A DNA stretch of 64,000 bases, taken from assembly GCF_051842935.1 (NCBI RefSeq), contig NZ_JBPXRR010000001.1, forward strand, positions 2,294,001-2,358,000, read 5' to 3'. Shown here piece by piece: positions 1 to 8,774 of this stretch (position 1 is the stretch's first letter; every line of letters begins with the position of its first letter). Source of the DNA: Pseudalkalibacillus sp051842935 (GTDB taxonomy: Bacteria > Bacillota > Bacilli > Bacillales > Fictibacillaceae). The position numbers were made by a program, and so were the translations under genes. Under the pieces are notes generated by a model, which was given only the letters and a program-made list of their open reading frames with translations, was not told the DNA's origin and ran no database searches.

Positions 1-675
1 ATTTACTAAATTATGAAGCTTCCACATTTCGATACTTCGATCCATCATATCTTCTGCTAAATGCTTTGCTCTTTTGGCATCCCGCTCAACAGCTGCTTCA
101 AATAATTGTTTGTAGTATTCCATTGATGCACTTCGATAGCGTGAATCTTCAAAATAGACGATCGCCATCTCAATGTACAATTTTTGAAAGCTGTTTAATA
201 AGAGGAGATAAATCGGATTGCTCGAACCTTCAGCTAAACGTCTCTGCAACCACCAATCAAATTCGGCATAGGCCTCCGGGGCCTCCTCTAAGCTACTGAT
301 TTCAGTAAGCAGGGAAACGACATTCATAGGGTTTTCTTTAACAGCATCATAAACATAGGCAGGAAGGATTGCTCTTCTTAGTTCAAGAAGGTGAACGATA
401 AATGTATTCGGAATTACTTCTTTATGTCTTATGTAATGTACAAGCGTCATCAAATTGCCTTGTTTCCAAAAGTCATTGACAACAGCACGTTGACCTTGTC
501 GTATCGTGAGCCACCCATCTCTTTCAAGCCTCTGAAGAACCTCACGTATAACGGGTCTCCCCACCTCAAATGTAGCCGCTAACTCCCTTTCAGATGGAAC
601 CTTGGTACCGATTGGAATCGATCCTTCGATCACCCTTTCAATAATTTGTTGTTCCACTCGATCAGTTGACCTCAT
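1..675 (-). CDS. FadR-type GntR-family transcriptional regulator (3' end cut by window edge)
   Basis: At least 225 codons are visible and no stop is reached at position 1, so the C-terminus lies outside. Residues 1-75 form the GntR winged helix (VPSERELAA, then REVLQRLERDGWLTI), and the following stretch (VNDFWKQGNL) resembles E. coli FadR closely. The rest is helical like an FCD/FadR effector domain. FadR-family members sense acyl-CoA or organic acids; the ligand here cannot be told. The ATG at 675 follows a GGAGGG ribosome binding site. A pair of palindromic sites lies just upstream, which suggests autoregulation. E. coli-type FadR is about 239 aa, so the gene probably ends just beyond the window. 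Confidence 0.85.
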   Translation of the reverse strand, partial: MRSTDRVEQQIIERVIEGSIPIGTKVPSERELAATFEVGRPVIREVLQRLERDGWLTIRQGQRAVVNDFWKQGNLMTLVHYIRHKEVIPNTFIVHLLELRRAILPAYVYDAVKENPMNVVSLLTEISSLEEAPEAYAEFDWWLQRRLAEGSSNPIYLLLLNSFQKLYIEMAIVYFEDSRYRSASMEYYKQLFEAAVERDAKRAKHLAEDMMDRSIEMWKLHNLVN

Positions 676-690
676 GTTTTCACCCTCCAT

Positions 691-722
691 TGGTAATACC
701 AATATTCATTCTGGTATTACCA
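691..722. promoter_or_regulatory. Twin FadR/GntR-type operators upstream of the regulator gene
   Basis: TGGTAATACCA at 691-701 and its exact reverse complement TGGTATTACCA at 712-722 are each near-perfect palindromes, centred 21 bp (two helical turns) apart. They match the FadR-subfamily pattern TnGTnnnACnA and lie 16-47 bp before the start codon, so binding would be expected to repress the regulator gene itself. Confidence 0.75.
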
Positions 723-795
723 GTTTATTCGACTACTACCTATTAATGCAACAATTTTCTGATAATGTATACGGTAATGTATTCTATTTTAGAAT

Positions 796-830
796 GAAAA
801 AAATGGCTGCCACGTGTTCGTGACAGCCAT
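796..830 (-). terminator. Intrinsic terminator of metK
   Basis: Stem 803-814 / 819-830 (ATGGCTGCCACG with one mismatch) is followed on the minus strand by seven T residues (796-802). It lies 10 bp past the metK stop. Confidence 0.85.
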
Positions 831-840
831 TCCTTTATTT

Positions 841-2034
841 TTATGCATTGTTTTTCAAAATTTCAGCTTTATCTGTTTGCTCCCATGGCAATTCGATGTC
901 TGTACGTCCGAAGTGCCCGTAAGCAGCGGTCTGCTTGTAAATCGGACGACGAAGGTCGAGCATCTTGATGATGCCAGCAGGACGAAGGTCGAAGTTTTCA
1001 CGGACTAGCTCAACCAGCTTCTCTTCTGAAACTTTTCCAGTTTCGAATGTATCGATTGAAATGGATACAGGTTGTGCAACTCCGATGGCATACGCCAATT
1101 GAACTTCACACTTATCTGCAAGATCTGCAGCGACGATGTTTTTCGCAACATAACGAGCCGCATAAGCTGCAGAACGGTCCACTTTCGTCGGATCCTTACC
1201 AGAGAATGCGCCACCGCCGTGACGTGCATATCCACCGTAGGTATCAACGATGATCTTACGTCCAGTCAGTCCTGCATCCCCTTGTGGCCCACCGATTACG
1301 AAGCGGCCAGTCGGGTTGATGAAATATTTTGTATTCTCATCAATCAACTCGCTCGGTACGACCGGATTGATGACATGCTCTTTCAAGTCGCGCTTGATTT
1401 GCTCAAGTGTAACTTCTGGGTGGTGTTGAGTCGAGATAACAACCGTATCAACGCGCACAGGTTGACCGTCTTCATCATATTCTACAGTTACCTGTGTCTT
1501 ACCGTCCGGACGAAGGTAAGGAACAACCTCATTCTTACGGACTTCTGTCAGGCGACGGCTCAATTTATGTGACAAAGAGATCGGCAAAGGCATCAATTCT
1601 GGTGTTTCTTTCGTTGCGTAACCGAACATCAATCCTTGGTCACCTGCACCGATTGCCTCAATCTCTTCATCTGACATTGTACCTTCTCTTGCTTCAAGAG
1701 CCTGGTTGACACCAGCAGCGATGTCCGCAGACTGTTCATCAATGGAAGTCAAGACTGCACAAGTCTCATAGTCAAATCCGTATTTTGCACGTGTATAGCC
1801 AATGCCTTTTACCGTTTCACGTACGATTTTCGGAATATCTACATAAGTAGAAGTCGTGATTTCACCTGCTACAAGTACGAGTCCTGTGTTGACAGATGTT
1901 TCACACGCAACCCGGGCATTCGGGTCACTGGATAGAATTTCGTCTAGAATTGCGTCTGAGATCTGGTCACAGATTTTATCCGGATGACCTTCTGTAACGG
2001 ACTCAGATGTGAATAGACGTCTGCTTTTTGACAT
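841..2034 (-). CDS. metK: S-adenosylmethionine synthetase
   Basis: This 397-aa protein makes SAM from methionine and ATP. It has the diagnostic motifs GHPDKICDQISDA near the N-terminus, GAGDQGLMFGYA near residue 120 and GGGAFSGKDPTKVDRSAAY near residue 265. Length matches the B. subtilis enzyme (400 aa). The ATG at 2034 has AGGAGG at good spacing; a longer in-frame ORF to 2094 lacks such support. The gene is monocistronic with its own terminator, and transcription starts about 460 bp upstream behind a SAM riboswitch, so it should be shut off when SAM is plentiful. Confidence 0.98.
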   Translation of the reverse strand: MSKSRRLFTSESVTEGHPDKICDQISDAILDEILSSDPNARVACETSVNTGLVLVAGEITTSTYVDIPKIVRETVKGIGYTRAKYGFDYETCAVLTSIDEQSADIAAGVNQALEAREGTMSDEEIEAIGAGDQGLMFGYATKETPELMPLPISLSHKLSRRLTEVRKNEVVPYLRPDGKTQVTVEYDEDGQPVRVDTVVISTQHHPEVTLEQIKRDLKEHVINPVVPSELIDENTKYFINPTGRFVIGGPQGDAGLTGRKIIVDTYGGYARHGGGAFSGKDPTKVDRSAAYAARYVAKNIVAADLADKCEVQLAYAIGVAQPVSISIDTFETGKVSEEKLVELVRENFDLRPAGIIKMLDLRRPIYKQTAAYGHFGRTDIELPWEQTDKAEILKNNA

Positions 2035-2344
2035 TACGGAACCTCCTCGGCGATACCCCAAAAAAATATCGCTGATAATTGATACGGTACTCATTCCGTA
2101 CGAAAAAGTGCCATCAATCTTTCAATTATTTGTAAGCGTACGTTCCTAACACCTGTTATGTAGCTGACAAATTTGTTTGCACTTATATTCATTCTTAAGA
2201 AAGGATTCTCCCTGTTAAACGTAAAGAAAACTTGGTGAAGTCAAGTAGAAGGCGATGACTGAGCCCTAGTTGCACTTATACTAAGTTCGTAAACTTTTCA
2301 ACAACATCGAAGATCTCCATGCAGAAAAGTTATCGGTTCTTTAC

Positions 2345-2500
2345 GTAAAAAAAAACCTTTCCTTCTAATAGAGGAAAGGTGGTTCGTTGTAAACCTTTCA
2401 CCCTCTTATTTTTCAGGTTAGCACCTTCTCACCTGTGGTGTCGGTTGCTGGGTTTCATTGGGCCTGTCCCTCCACCTACTCGGAATAAGAGTAGCCGTTC
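2345..2500 (-). promoter_or_regulatory. SAM-I (S-box) riboswitch with terminator, metK leader
   Basis: On the minus strand the leader carries the S-box core: GGTGGAGGGACAGGCCC, then GATGAAACCCAGCAACC-like sequence (here CAATGAAACCCAGCAACC), then AAGGTGCTAACCTG. It ends in a hairpin with arms 2356-2363 / 2372-2379 followed by nine T residues (2347-2355 on the plus strand are A). SAM binding would favour this terminator. About 310 nt of leader with no recognisable element separate it from metK. Confidence 0.96.
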
Positions 2501-2507
2501 TCGCAAT

Positions 2508-2536
2508 ATCATACCGCAGTACTATAGGTATGTCAA
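2508..2536 (-). promoter_or_regulatory. SigA promoter of the metK leader
   Basis: On the minus strand TTGACA (2536-2531), a 17-bp spacer and TATGAT (2513-2508) lie immediately upstream of the S-box aptamer. Confidence 0.85.
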
Positions 2537-2646
2537 CGAAATTGAATATGTAAAAGCTGGGAAGCGGTATATATAGGGCATTTGTTAAGAAAATGCCTAT
2601 TTCATGTGAGGAGAATGTTTCAACTGTCACAAATTCGGAAAAATAG

Positions 2647-2676
2647 TATACATTATTAAAATAAATATGTTATACT
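2647..2676 (+). promoter_or_regulatory. pckA promoter with a CcpN-type operator
   Basis: TATACA (2647-2652), 18 bp and TATACT (2671-2676) form a promoter. TATGTTATACT at 2666-2676 matches the CcpN consensus TRTGHYATAYW at every position and covers the -10. In B. subtilis CcpN represses pckA under glycolytic conditions, so the same control is inferred here. Confidence 0.7.
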
Positions 2677-2708
2677 AATTCAGACGAATAGGATGTATAA
2701 TGAAACAG

Positions 2709-2750
2709 GCAAAACTCAAGCCTCTTAATCCTTATCGCAGTGGGTTTTGC
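2709..2750 (+). other. Stem-loop in the pckA 5' leader
   Basis: Arms GCAAAACTCA (2709-2718) and TGGGTTTTGC (2741-2750) pair over 10 bp with one G-U. No T-run follows, so it is not a terminator; it may stabilise the mRNA. No protein ligand is recognised. Confidence 0.4.
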
Positions 2751-2808
2751 AGCATCAACTCGAACATAGGACAGAGTTAAATAATTATGTTGAAAAGGAT
2801 GGGTTTAC

Positions 2809-4392
2809 ATGAATACGGCACAATTTACTTCTTTAACTGACGAACTTATCGGTAAATCTACTACGAATAAGAACTTATCTACTCCATTATTAGTTGAAAA
2901 AGCACTAACACGTAAAGAAGGCAGCCTCACTTCTACAGGCGCTCTTCAAGTTGAAACAGGAAAATACACTGGTCGCTCACCTAAAGATAAATATATCGTA
3001 ATGGAACCTTCAGTAAAGGACAAGATTGATTGGGGTTCAGTAAACCAACCGATCGAAGAAGAGAAGTTCAATAACTTATATAAAAAAGTGATCGAATACT
3101 TAATGAATAAAGATGAAACGTTCGTTTTTGAAGGATTTGCTGGAGCTGACAAGGCGTATCAATTGCCGCTTCAAGTCATCAACGAATATGCGTGGCATAA
3201 CCTTTTCGCACGCCAACTTTTCATCCGCCCAAATGAAAGCGATTTAAATGGCTTCACACCAGAGTTTCAGGTCATTTCAGCACCTGGATTCCAAGCTGAT
3301 CCTGTTGTGGACGGAACAAACTCTGAAACGTTCATCATCATCTCATTTGAAAAGCGCATCGTTCTCATCGGTGGAACAGAATACGCTGGTGAGATCAAAA
3401 AATCCATCTTCTCTGTCATGAATTACATCCTTCCGGAGAAAGACATCTTGTCTATGCACTGTTCTGCAAACGTCGGTCAAGAAGGCGATGTTGCGTTATT
3501 CTTCGGTCTTAGTGGTACAGGTAAAACAACCCTTTCCGCTGATCCGAACCGCCGCTTGATCGGGGACGATGAGCATGGCTGGGCAAACAACGGCATCTTC
3601 AATATCGAAGGCGGTTGCTACGCGAAGTGTATCAACCTTTCTCAGGAGAAAGAACCGCAAATCTGGAATGCAATCAAATTCGGAACGGTCCTTGAAAACG
3701 TCGTATCAGATGAAGAATCACGTGTCGTCGATTATGACAATACGACGTTGACTGAGAATACACGTGCAGCATACCCGATCGATGCAATTCCGAACGTCAT
3801 TACACCAAGTGTTGCGGGTAATCCGAACACGATCATCTTCCTTACAGCTGATGCATTCGGCGTATTGCCTCCAATCAGTAAGTTGACGAAAGAACAAGCG
3901 ATGTACCACTTCTTATCCGGTTACACGAGTAAGCTTGCAGGTACAGAGCGTGGTGTTACATCACCACAAGCAACATTCTCTACATGCTTCGGTTCACCGT
4001 TCTTGCCTTTACATGCAGAGCGTTACGCGAAGATGCTCGGTGAAAAGATCGAGCAGCATGACGTTGATGTGTACCTTGTGAACACAGGCTGGTCTGGTGG
4101 CGAATACGGTGTTGGTAAGCGTATGAACCTTCCATACACTCGTGCGATGGTTCAAGCCGCACTTGAAGGCGAATTGCGCTCCACTGAAACGGTAAAAGAT
4201 CCAATCTTCGGCTTGCACATCCCGACGCGCTGCCCAGGTGTTCCTGGAGAAGTGCTTCAACCGAAGAAAACGTGGAGTGATCAAGACGCGTATGACAAAA
4301 AAGCACGCGAACTTGCACTGAAGTTCAAAGAAAACTTCAATAAGTTCCCGAACGTAACAGAAGAAATCAAAAAAGCAGGACCACTGGTCTAA
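2809..4392 (+). CDS. pckA: Phosphoenolpyruvate carboxykinase (ATP)
   Basis: This 527-aa protein converts oxaloacetate plus ATP to PEP for gluconeogenesis. It shows TGRSPKDKY near residue 53, the kinase P-loop GLSGTGKTTLSADPNR near 235 with the following GDDEHGW metal/ATP motif, and NTGWSGGEYGVGKRM near 425. The length is normal for the ATP-dependent family. A GGATGG ribosome binding site precedes the ATG. It is divergent from metK, monocistronic and followed by a strong terminator, as in B. subtilis. Confidence 0.98.
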   Translation: MNTAQFTSLTDELIGKSTTNKNLSTPLLVEKALTRKEGSLTSTGALQVETGKYTGRSPKDKYIVMEPSVKDKIDWGSVNQPIEEEKFNNLYKKVIEYLMNKDETFVFEGFAGADKAYQLPLQVINEYAWHNLFARQLFIRPNESDLNGFTPEFQVISAPGFQADPVVDGTNSETFIIISFEKRIVLIGGTEYAGEIKKSIFSVMNYILPEKDILSMHCSANVGQEGDVALFFGLSGTGKTTLSADPNRRLIGDDEHGWANNGIFNIEGGCYAKCINLSQEKEPQIWNAIKFGTVLENVVSDEESRVVDYDNTTLTENTRAAYPIDAIPNVITPSVAGNPNTIIFLTADAFGVLPPISKLTKEQAMYHFLSGYTSKLAGTERGVTSPQATFSTCFGSPFLPLHAERYAKMLGEKIEQHDVDVYLVNTGWSGGEYGVGKRMNLPYTRAMVQAALEGELRSTETVKDPIFGLHIPTRCPGVPGEVLQPKKTWSDQDAYDKKARELALKFKENFNKFPNVTEEIKKAGPLV

Positions 4393-4406
4393 AAAATACG
4401 ATGAGG

Positions 4407-4438
4407 AGCGACCCTAACGAAGGGTCGCTTCTTTTTTT
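4407..4438 (+). terminator. Intrinsic terminator of pckA
   Basis: Perfect 9-bp stem 4407-4415 / 4421-4429 (AGCGACCCT) followed by T-rich 4429-4438. Confidence 0.9.
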
Positions 4439-4530
4439 GAGCTTTTTCGGTTTTTCATGGAGTGTTTAGCCTGGCTTGGGGAACTTTCGCTTCGACTTGG
4501 GGAAAATAGTAAATCAGACCCACTTCCTCA

Positions 4531-4558
4531 TAAAGAAAAAACTCATCCGAAGATGAGT
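4531..4558 (-). terminator. Terminator of the ytmA-like gene
   Basis: Stem ACTCATC / GATGAGT (4541-4547 / 4552-4558) with a 4-nt loop; on the minus strand it is followed by TTTTTC. Confidence 0.8.
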
Positions 4559-4571
4559 TTTTTTCACGGCT

Positions 4572-5360
4572 TTATTTTTGTTTTTTCATCCAGGTACATA
4601 AGTCCCGGGTCACTTGAAGCTTTTTAGCCGGGGTGAAATGGTGGTCGTCCTTAATGTACCACGTCTCAAACTGCTTACCCTGTTTAGCCAACTCTTTTTC
4701 CAAAAGGTAAGCGTGCTCAATCGTAACATTTTGATCGTATACACCGTGGATGATCAATACAGGCGCATCGAACCCGCCCACCAGATGAAGCGGGGAGCGC
4801 CACTCATACCGTTCCGGGTACTTGTAAACGGAACCGCCGACCACTCGCTTCAACATCTTCCGCAAGCCCTTCCGCTCCTCATACGTGAGCTTCATGTCGG
4901 AAACGCCGCCCCACACGACAACAGAACGAACCAGGTCTACGCAATAGCCCGCTGTGAATAGTGCCATTGCTCCTCCACGGGAAAATCCGAACACATGCAT
5001 TGACGTTTCATCCACTGCTGGTAGCTCTTTCAAGACTTGCAGTGCTGAAAACGCATCATGCCGGTCTTCTCCACAAAAATCCTCCTGTCCCTCGCCACCT
5101 TCATTCCCGCGATAATGAGGTGCGAACACCACAAAGCCCTGCGAGGCAAACTGGATGATACGAGCTACCCGCACCTTTCCGACCTGTTTGATCCCGCCTC
5201 TCAAATATAAAAGACCAGGTAACAAATCTTCAGAAGCCGGTACTGCAAGCAATCCTTTCACACGAAGTCCCTGGCTCCGATATGTAACGACATACAATTT
5301 TATATCAGGATGCGGCGATGGGTATCGCTGCATTTTTTCCACTAAATCAGACGTAAACAT
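4572..5360 (-). CDS. ytmA: Alpha/beta hydrolase of the prolyl-oligopeptidase/dienelactone hydrolase type (YtmA-like)
   Basis: About 262 aa of alpha/beta-hydrolase fold: nucleophile elbow GFSRGG near residue 120, acid residue in HGVYDQN near 205 and catalytic histidine in DDHHF near 240. The substrate is unknown; the family cleaves peptide or ester bonds. I place the start at ATG 5360 because AGAGGT lies 6 bp ahead of it, whereas the in-frame GTG at 5366 would abut the ribosome binding site. Position between pckA and the ytlACD importer matches B. subtilis ytmA. No signal peptide, so cytosolic. Confidence 0.8.
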   Translation of the reverse strand: MFTSDLVEKMQRYPSPHPDIKLYVVTYRSQGLRVKGLLAVPASEDLLPGLLYLRGGIKQVGKVRVARIIQFASQGFVVFAPHYRGNEGGEGQEDFCGEDRHDAFSALQVLKELPAVDETSMHVFGFSRGGAMALFTAGYCVDLVRSVVVWGGVSDMKLTYEERKGLRKMLKRVVGGSVYKYPERYEWRSPLHLVGGFDAPVLIIHGVYDQNVTIEHAYLLEKELAKQGKQFETWYIKDDHHFTPAKKLQVTRDLCTWMKKQK

Positions 5361-5447
5361 GGCCACACCTCTAGCTCAAATTAGGCGAACACACATTGAC
5401 TGGTCCCTTCATAGACTATTTCATCTATAGTTTGTGGAGGGATACCA

Positions 5448-6452
5448 ATGTTTAAAAAAATAAGACGTCATATCGCAGGAGCAGCTTCTGTCATACTAGC
5501 ATTCACCTTACTAGCAGCTGGATGCTCTGACAGTTCTACAAACGACAAAGTACGGGTCGCTGAAGTGACACGCTCGATCTTCTATGCTCCTCAATATGTC
5601 GCCATTGAAAAGGGCTTTTTTGAAGAGGAAGGTATTGAGCTTGAGCTGACAACGACGTGGGGCGGAGATAAAACGATGACAGCCTTGTTGTCGGATGGAG
5701 CGGACATCGCCCTCGTCGGATCAGAGACGACCATCTATGTCTATGCCCAAGGTACGAACGACCCTGTCATCAACTTCGCACAGCTGACCCAAACGGATGG
5801 AACGTTCCTCGTCGCCCGTGAAAAACCTGAAACGTTCTCTTGGGATCAATTGAAGGGCAGCACTTTCCTTGGTCAACGGAAAGGCGGAATGCCACAAATG
5901 GCCGGTGAATTCGGATTGAAAAAGCACGGCATCGATCCTCATAAAGACTTGAATCTGATCCAAAACATCGAATTCGCGAACATTGCCAACTCATTCGCCT
6001 CTGGTACAGGAGATTATGTACAATTGTTCGAACCGACCGCCAGCTTGTTCGAGCAGCAAGGCATCGGTCACATCGTCGCATCATTCGGGAAAGAGTCTGG
6101 GAAAATCCCGTACACGACATTCATGTCCAAACAGAGCTACTTGAAAGAAAATGAAGACGTCATCGAACGGTTCACTCGTGCTTTATATAAAGCGCAGCAA
6201 TGGGTCGATAGTCATTCAGCTAAAGAAATTGCTGAAGTCATCGAGCCTTATTTCGATGATACATCGATCGAATTGATTGAAACTGTAACTCAACGATACA
6301 AAGAACAACACAGTTATGCAACGAATCCGATCCTCGATGTAGAAGAATGGAACAACTTGCAGACGATTATGGATGAAGCCGGTGAGCTTCCGAAACAAGT
6401 CGACCATGACATACTCGTGAACACGGATATTGCAGAGCGAGTGGCTAAGTAA
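5448..6452 (+). CDS. ytlA: ABC transporter substrate-binding lipoprotein, THI5/NMT1 family
   Basis: The 334-aa precursor has a lipoprotein signal with lipobox LLAAGC (cleavage before Cys near residue 26). The mature part starts with AEVTRSIFYAPQYVAIEKGFF-type sequence typical of SsuA/THI5-like binding proteins that carry thiamine pyrimidine precursors, sulfonates or related small compounds. GGAGGG precedes the ATG. It is the first gene of a three-gene importer with a 15-bp gap to the ATPase. No thiamine riboswitch is seen upstream, so the substrate stays open. Confidence 0.82.
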   Translation: MFKKIRRHIAGAASVILAFTLLAAGCSDSSTNDKVRVAEVTRSIFYAPQYVAIEKGFFEEEGIELELTTTWGGDKTMTALLSDGADIALVGSETTIYVYAQGTNDPVINFAQLTQTDGTFLVAREKPETFSWDQLKGSTFLGQRKGGMPQMAGEFGLKKHGIDPHKDLNLIQNIEFANIANSFASGTGDYVQLFEPTASLFEQQGIGHIVASFGKESGKIPYTTFMSKQSYLKENEDVIERFTRALYKAQQWVDSHSAKEIAEVIEPYFDDTSIELIETVTQRYKEQHSYATNPILDVEEWNNLQTIMDEAGELPKQVDHDILVNTDIAERVAK

Positions 6453-6467
6453 GAGGAGGAGATTCGG

Positions 6468-7241
6468 TTGGCATTCTTAACTGTCGATCAACTGACACAC
6501 GCCTACTTCTCTACTCAATCCGTCACAACGGCACTGGAAAACATCTCGCTTCAAATCGAGGAAGGGGAATTCGTCTCCTTCCTCGGTCCGAGCGGTTGCG
6601 GCAAGACAACACTGCTCTCATTAATTGCAGGCCTACTGACCCCGACGATTGGATCAGTAAAAATCCAGAACGAAAATGTCCAAAAAGCCCACAATCAGAT
6701 CGGTTATATGTTTCAACAGGATTACCTTTTTCCGTGGCGGACGATTGAAGAGAACATCTTCATCGGTCTAAAAATCCAGCACAAACTCAATAAGATGAGT
6801 AAAACATTTGCACTCGATCTGCTCGAGCAGCTGAACTTGGAGCATACACGGACGAAATATCCTCATGAGTTATCCGGAGGTATGCGGCAGCGGATCGCGC
6901 TTGTCCGTACGTTAGCGACCCAGCCGGTATTATTATTGTTAGATGAACCCTTCTCCGCACTCGATTATCAGACGAAGCTGAAACTGGAGAATCTCGTATT
7001 CAATACCTTGAAAGAGCACCAAAAGACAGCTCTTCTCGTCACCCATGATATCGGGGAATCGATTGCGATGTCTGATCGGGTCATCGTATTGTCCGCCAAT
7101 CCGGGCAGGATTAAATCGATTCATACGATGCCAAGTGAACTACAAAGGATGGAACCATTTGAAGTAAGGAATCATGAGGATTACAAACACATCTTCCAGA
7201 CGATCTGGGAGGAGTTGAACGAACTTGAAGTCGAAAATTGA
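6468..7241 (+). CDS. ytlC: ABC transporter ATP-binding protein (SsuB/ThiZ-like)
   Basis: The 257-aa nucleotide-binding subunit has Walker A GPSGCGKTT near residue 40, Q-loop FQQDYLFPWR, signature LSGGMRQR near 135 and Walker B LLLLDEPFSALD near 155, with switch histidine in VTHD. It starts at TTG 6468 with GAGGAGGAG 7 bp upstream. It powers the importer with the flanking lipoprotein and permease; its last 17 bp overlap the permease gene. Confidence 0.88.
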   Translation: MAFLTVDQLTHAYFSTQSVTTALENISLQIEEGEFVSFLGPSGCGKTTLLSLIAGLLTPTIGSVKIQNENVQKAHNQIGYMFQQDYLFPWRTIEENIFIGLKIQHKLNKMSKTFALDLLEQLNLEHTRTKYPHELSGGMRQRIALVRTLATQPVLLLLDEPFSALDYQTKLKLENLVFNTLKEHQKTALLVTHDIGESIAMSDRVIVLSANPGRIKSIHTMPSELQRMEPFEVRNHEDYKHIFQTIWEELNELEVEN

Positions 7242-8022
7242 GATTGCATATGATCAATTCATCCATCGAGAAAGACGAACGAAAAGACACGTCTTATTGA
7301 CTCAATTTCTAATCTTCGTCCTATTTGTCGGGTTATGGGAATTGGCTTCGACTCAGAACTGGATCAATCCGTTATTGTTCAGTTCACCGAGCCGGATATC
7401 GGAACTTTTCATTACTAAAATTGGGGATGGGACACTGCTCGTCCATATAGCAGCTACAACAGGGGAAACGTTGGCCAGTTTCGTGATTGCAACGATTTTC
7501 GGCACAGCCTGCGCGGCAATTCTCTGGTGGGTACCCTTTGTGTCAAAAGTATCGGACCCTTACCTTGTCGTCTTGAACGCTATGCCGAAGGTCGCGTTAG
7601 GTCCGATCCTTATTGTCGCGCTTGGACCAGGGTACATTTCCATCATTGCGATGGGCGTACTCATATCATTCGTTATCACGACGCTAGTCGTTTATGCTGC
7701 TTTTCACGAAACCGATCAGAATTACATTAAAGTCATTGAAACATTCGGTGGAGATAAAAAGCAAGTGTTTCAAGAGGTCACTTTACCTGCAGCAATCCCT
7801 ACCATTATTTCAACACTGAAAGTCAATGTCGGCTTGTCTTGGGTCGGCGTAATCGTAGGGGAATTCCTCGTCTCGAAAAAAGGGTTAGGATACATGATCA
7901 TTTATGGATTCCAAGTGTTCAACTTCACGCTTGTACTGCTCAGTCTGTTCATCATTGCAATCCTGGCTACATTCATGTATACCGGAGTGGGAATGCTTGA
8001 AAACCGTTGGCGTAAGCGTTAA
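7225..8022 (+). CDS. ytlD: ABC transporter permease (SsuC/ThiX-like)
   Basis: 265 aa with about six membrane segments and the EAA-type cytoplasmic loop (ETFGGDKKQVFQEVTLPAA near residue 175). The TTG start at 7225 lies inside the ATPase gene with GGAGGAG 10 bp upstream, indicating translational coupling. It completes the lipoprotein-ATPase-permease set. The stop overlaps the convergent ytkD stop by 4 bp. Confidence 0.85.
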   Translation: MKSKIEIAYDQFIHRERRTKRHVLLTQFLIFVLFVGLWELASTQNWINPLLFSSPSRISELFITKIGDGTLLVHIAATTGETLASFVIATIFGTACAAILWWVPFVSKVSDPYLVVLNAMPKVALGPILIVALGPGYISIIAMGVLISFVITTLVVYAAFHETDQNYIKVIETFGGDKKQVFQEVTLPAAIPTIISTLKVNVGLSWVGVIVGEFLVSKKGLGYMIIYGFQVFNFTLVLLSLFIIAILATFMYTGVGMLENRWRKR

Positions 8023-8504
8023 AAAGTCGTAATGTCGTTTCTCAGGATATATTCCAAACTGCGCTCCAACACCTGGTCTTTCATCATGAAGCTGAAACGC
8101 TTGTCAGTACTGATGGTAGCCGGAAGTTCATTTAATAGTAAAGGTCCATTCGTTTCAAAGTAATGGGCCTTTAATTTCAATTTTTCAATGGTCGCGAAAT
8201 AGATGTTCTTGATGATCGTTCCACCTTTACCATTTACGCGATACTGACCTAAGTAGACCAAGTCGTCGACTGTTGCACCTGTTTCTTCATATACTTCGCG
8301 AACAGCTGCAACCTCCGCTGTTTCTCCCTCTTCCACTTTCCCACCTGGGAATTCAATGCCTCTTCTCGGATGTTCTGTCAGTAGCCATTGTCCTTTGAAG
8401 CGGCAAATGACCCAGACGTGCTTCGGTAGAGGAGAATATGGATGATCAGTGAAGGATAATTCAACTGTGTTTTTATAATAATCTTCGAACGTATAATAGC
8501 TCAT
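8019..8504 (-). CDS. ytkD: Nudix hydrolase YtkD (8-oxo-dGTPase/nucleoside triphosphatase)
   Basis: The Nudix box begins GGKVEEGE and continues with REVYEETGA, spaced as in GX5EX7REUXEEXGU. Overall sequence (KHVWVICRF, LLTEH, FEFPGG-like, YLGQYRV, NIYFA, YFETKGP-like) follows B. subtilis YtkD, which sanitises oxidised nucleotides and also hydrolyses other NTPs. I use ATG 8504 (161 aa), which has GGAG 8 bp away, rather than the longer ORF to 8540. Its TAA shares bases with the ytlD stop (8019-8022), so the two transcripts converge without a gap. Confidence 0.88.
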   Translation of the reverse strand: MSYYTFEDYYKNTVELSFTDHPYSPLPKHVWVICRFKGQWLLTEHPRRGIEFPGGKVEEGETAEVAAVREVYEETGATVDDLVYLGQYRVNGKGGTIIKNIYFATIEKLKLKAHYFETNGPLLLNELPATISTDKRFSFMMKDQVLERSLEYILRNDITTF

Positions 8505-8774
8505 CGTCAAAACTCCAATTTTATCTCTGTCCTCGTTCAATTCCTTATGCTTTATTCTACATGAACTTCATGAAAAAAACATTTGAAGACCACTGATGAT
8601 TCGCAAAACTTTTTATTGCAGTAAAGGAGTGAATTTCCGTAAGAGTCACTCTCTCAAACAAAACGAAAGACTCTTCCTATTTAACATTTTGTACCACACT
8701 TAACGTCATGTAGCAACATATGCTAAACAAGAAAAGCCATTCGGTCATGTTTCGTTTATCCTAAGCACAAAGCA

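Noticed and set aside
1072..1572. 166-aa plus-strand ORF opposite metK
   Set aside because: Antisense shadow of metK.
5361..5447. Thiamine (TPP) riboswitch ahead of the ytlA-type importer
   Set aside because: The gap is 87 bp and shows no THI-box motifs; only a plain promoter is possible.
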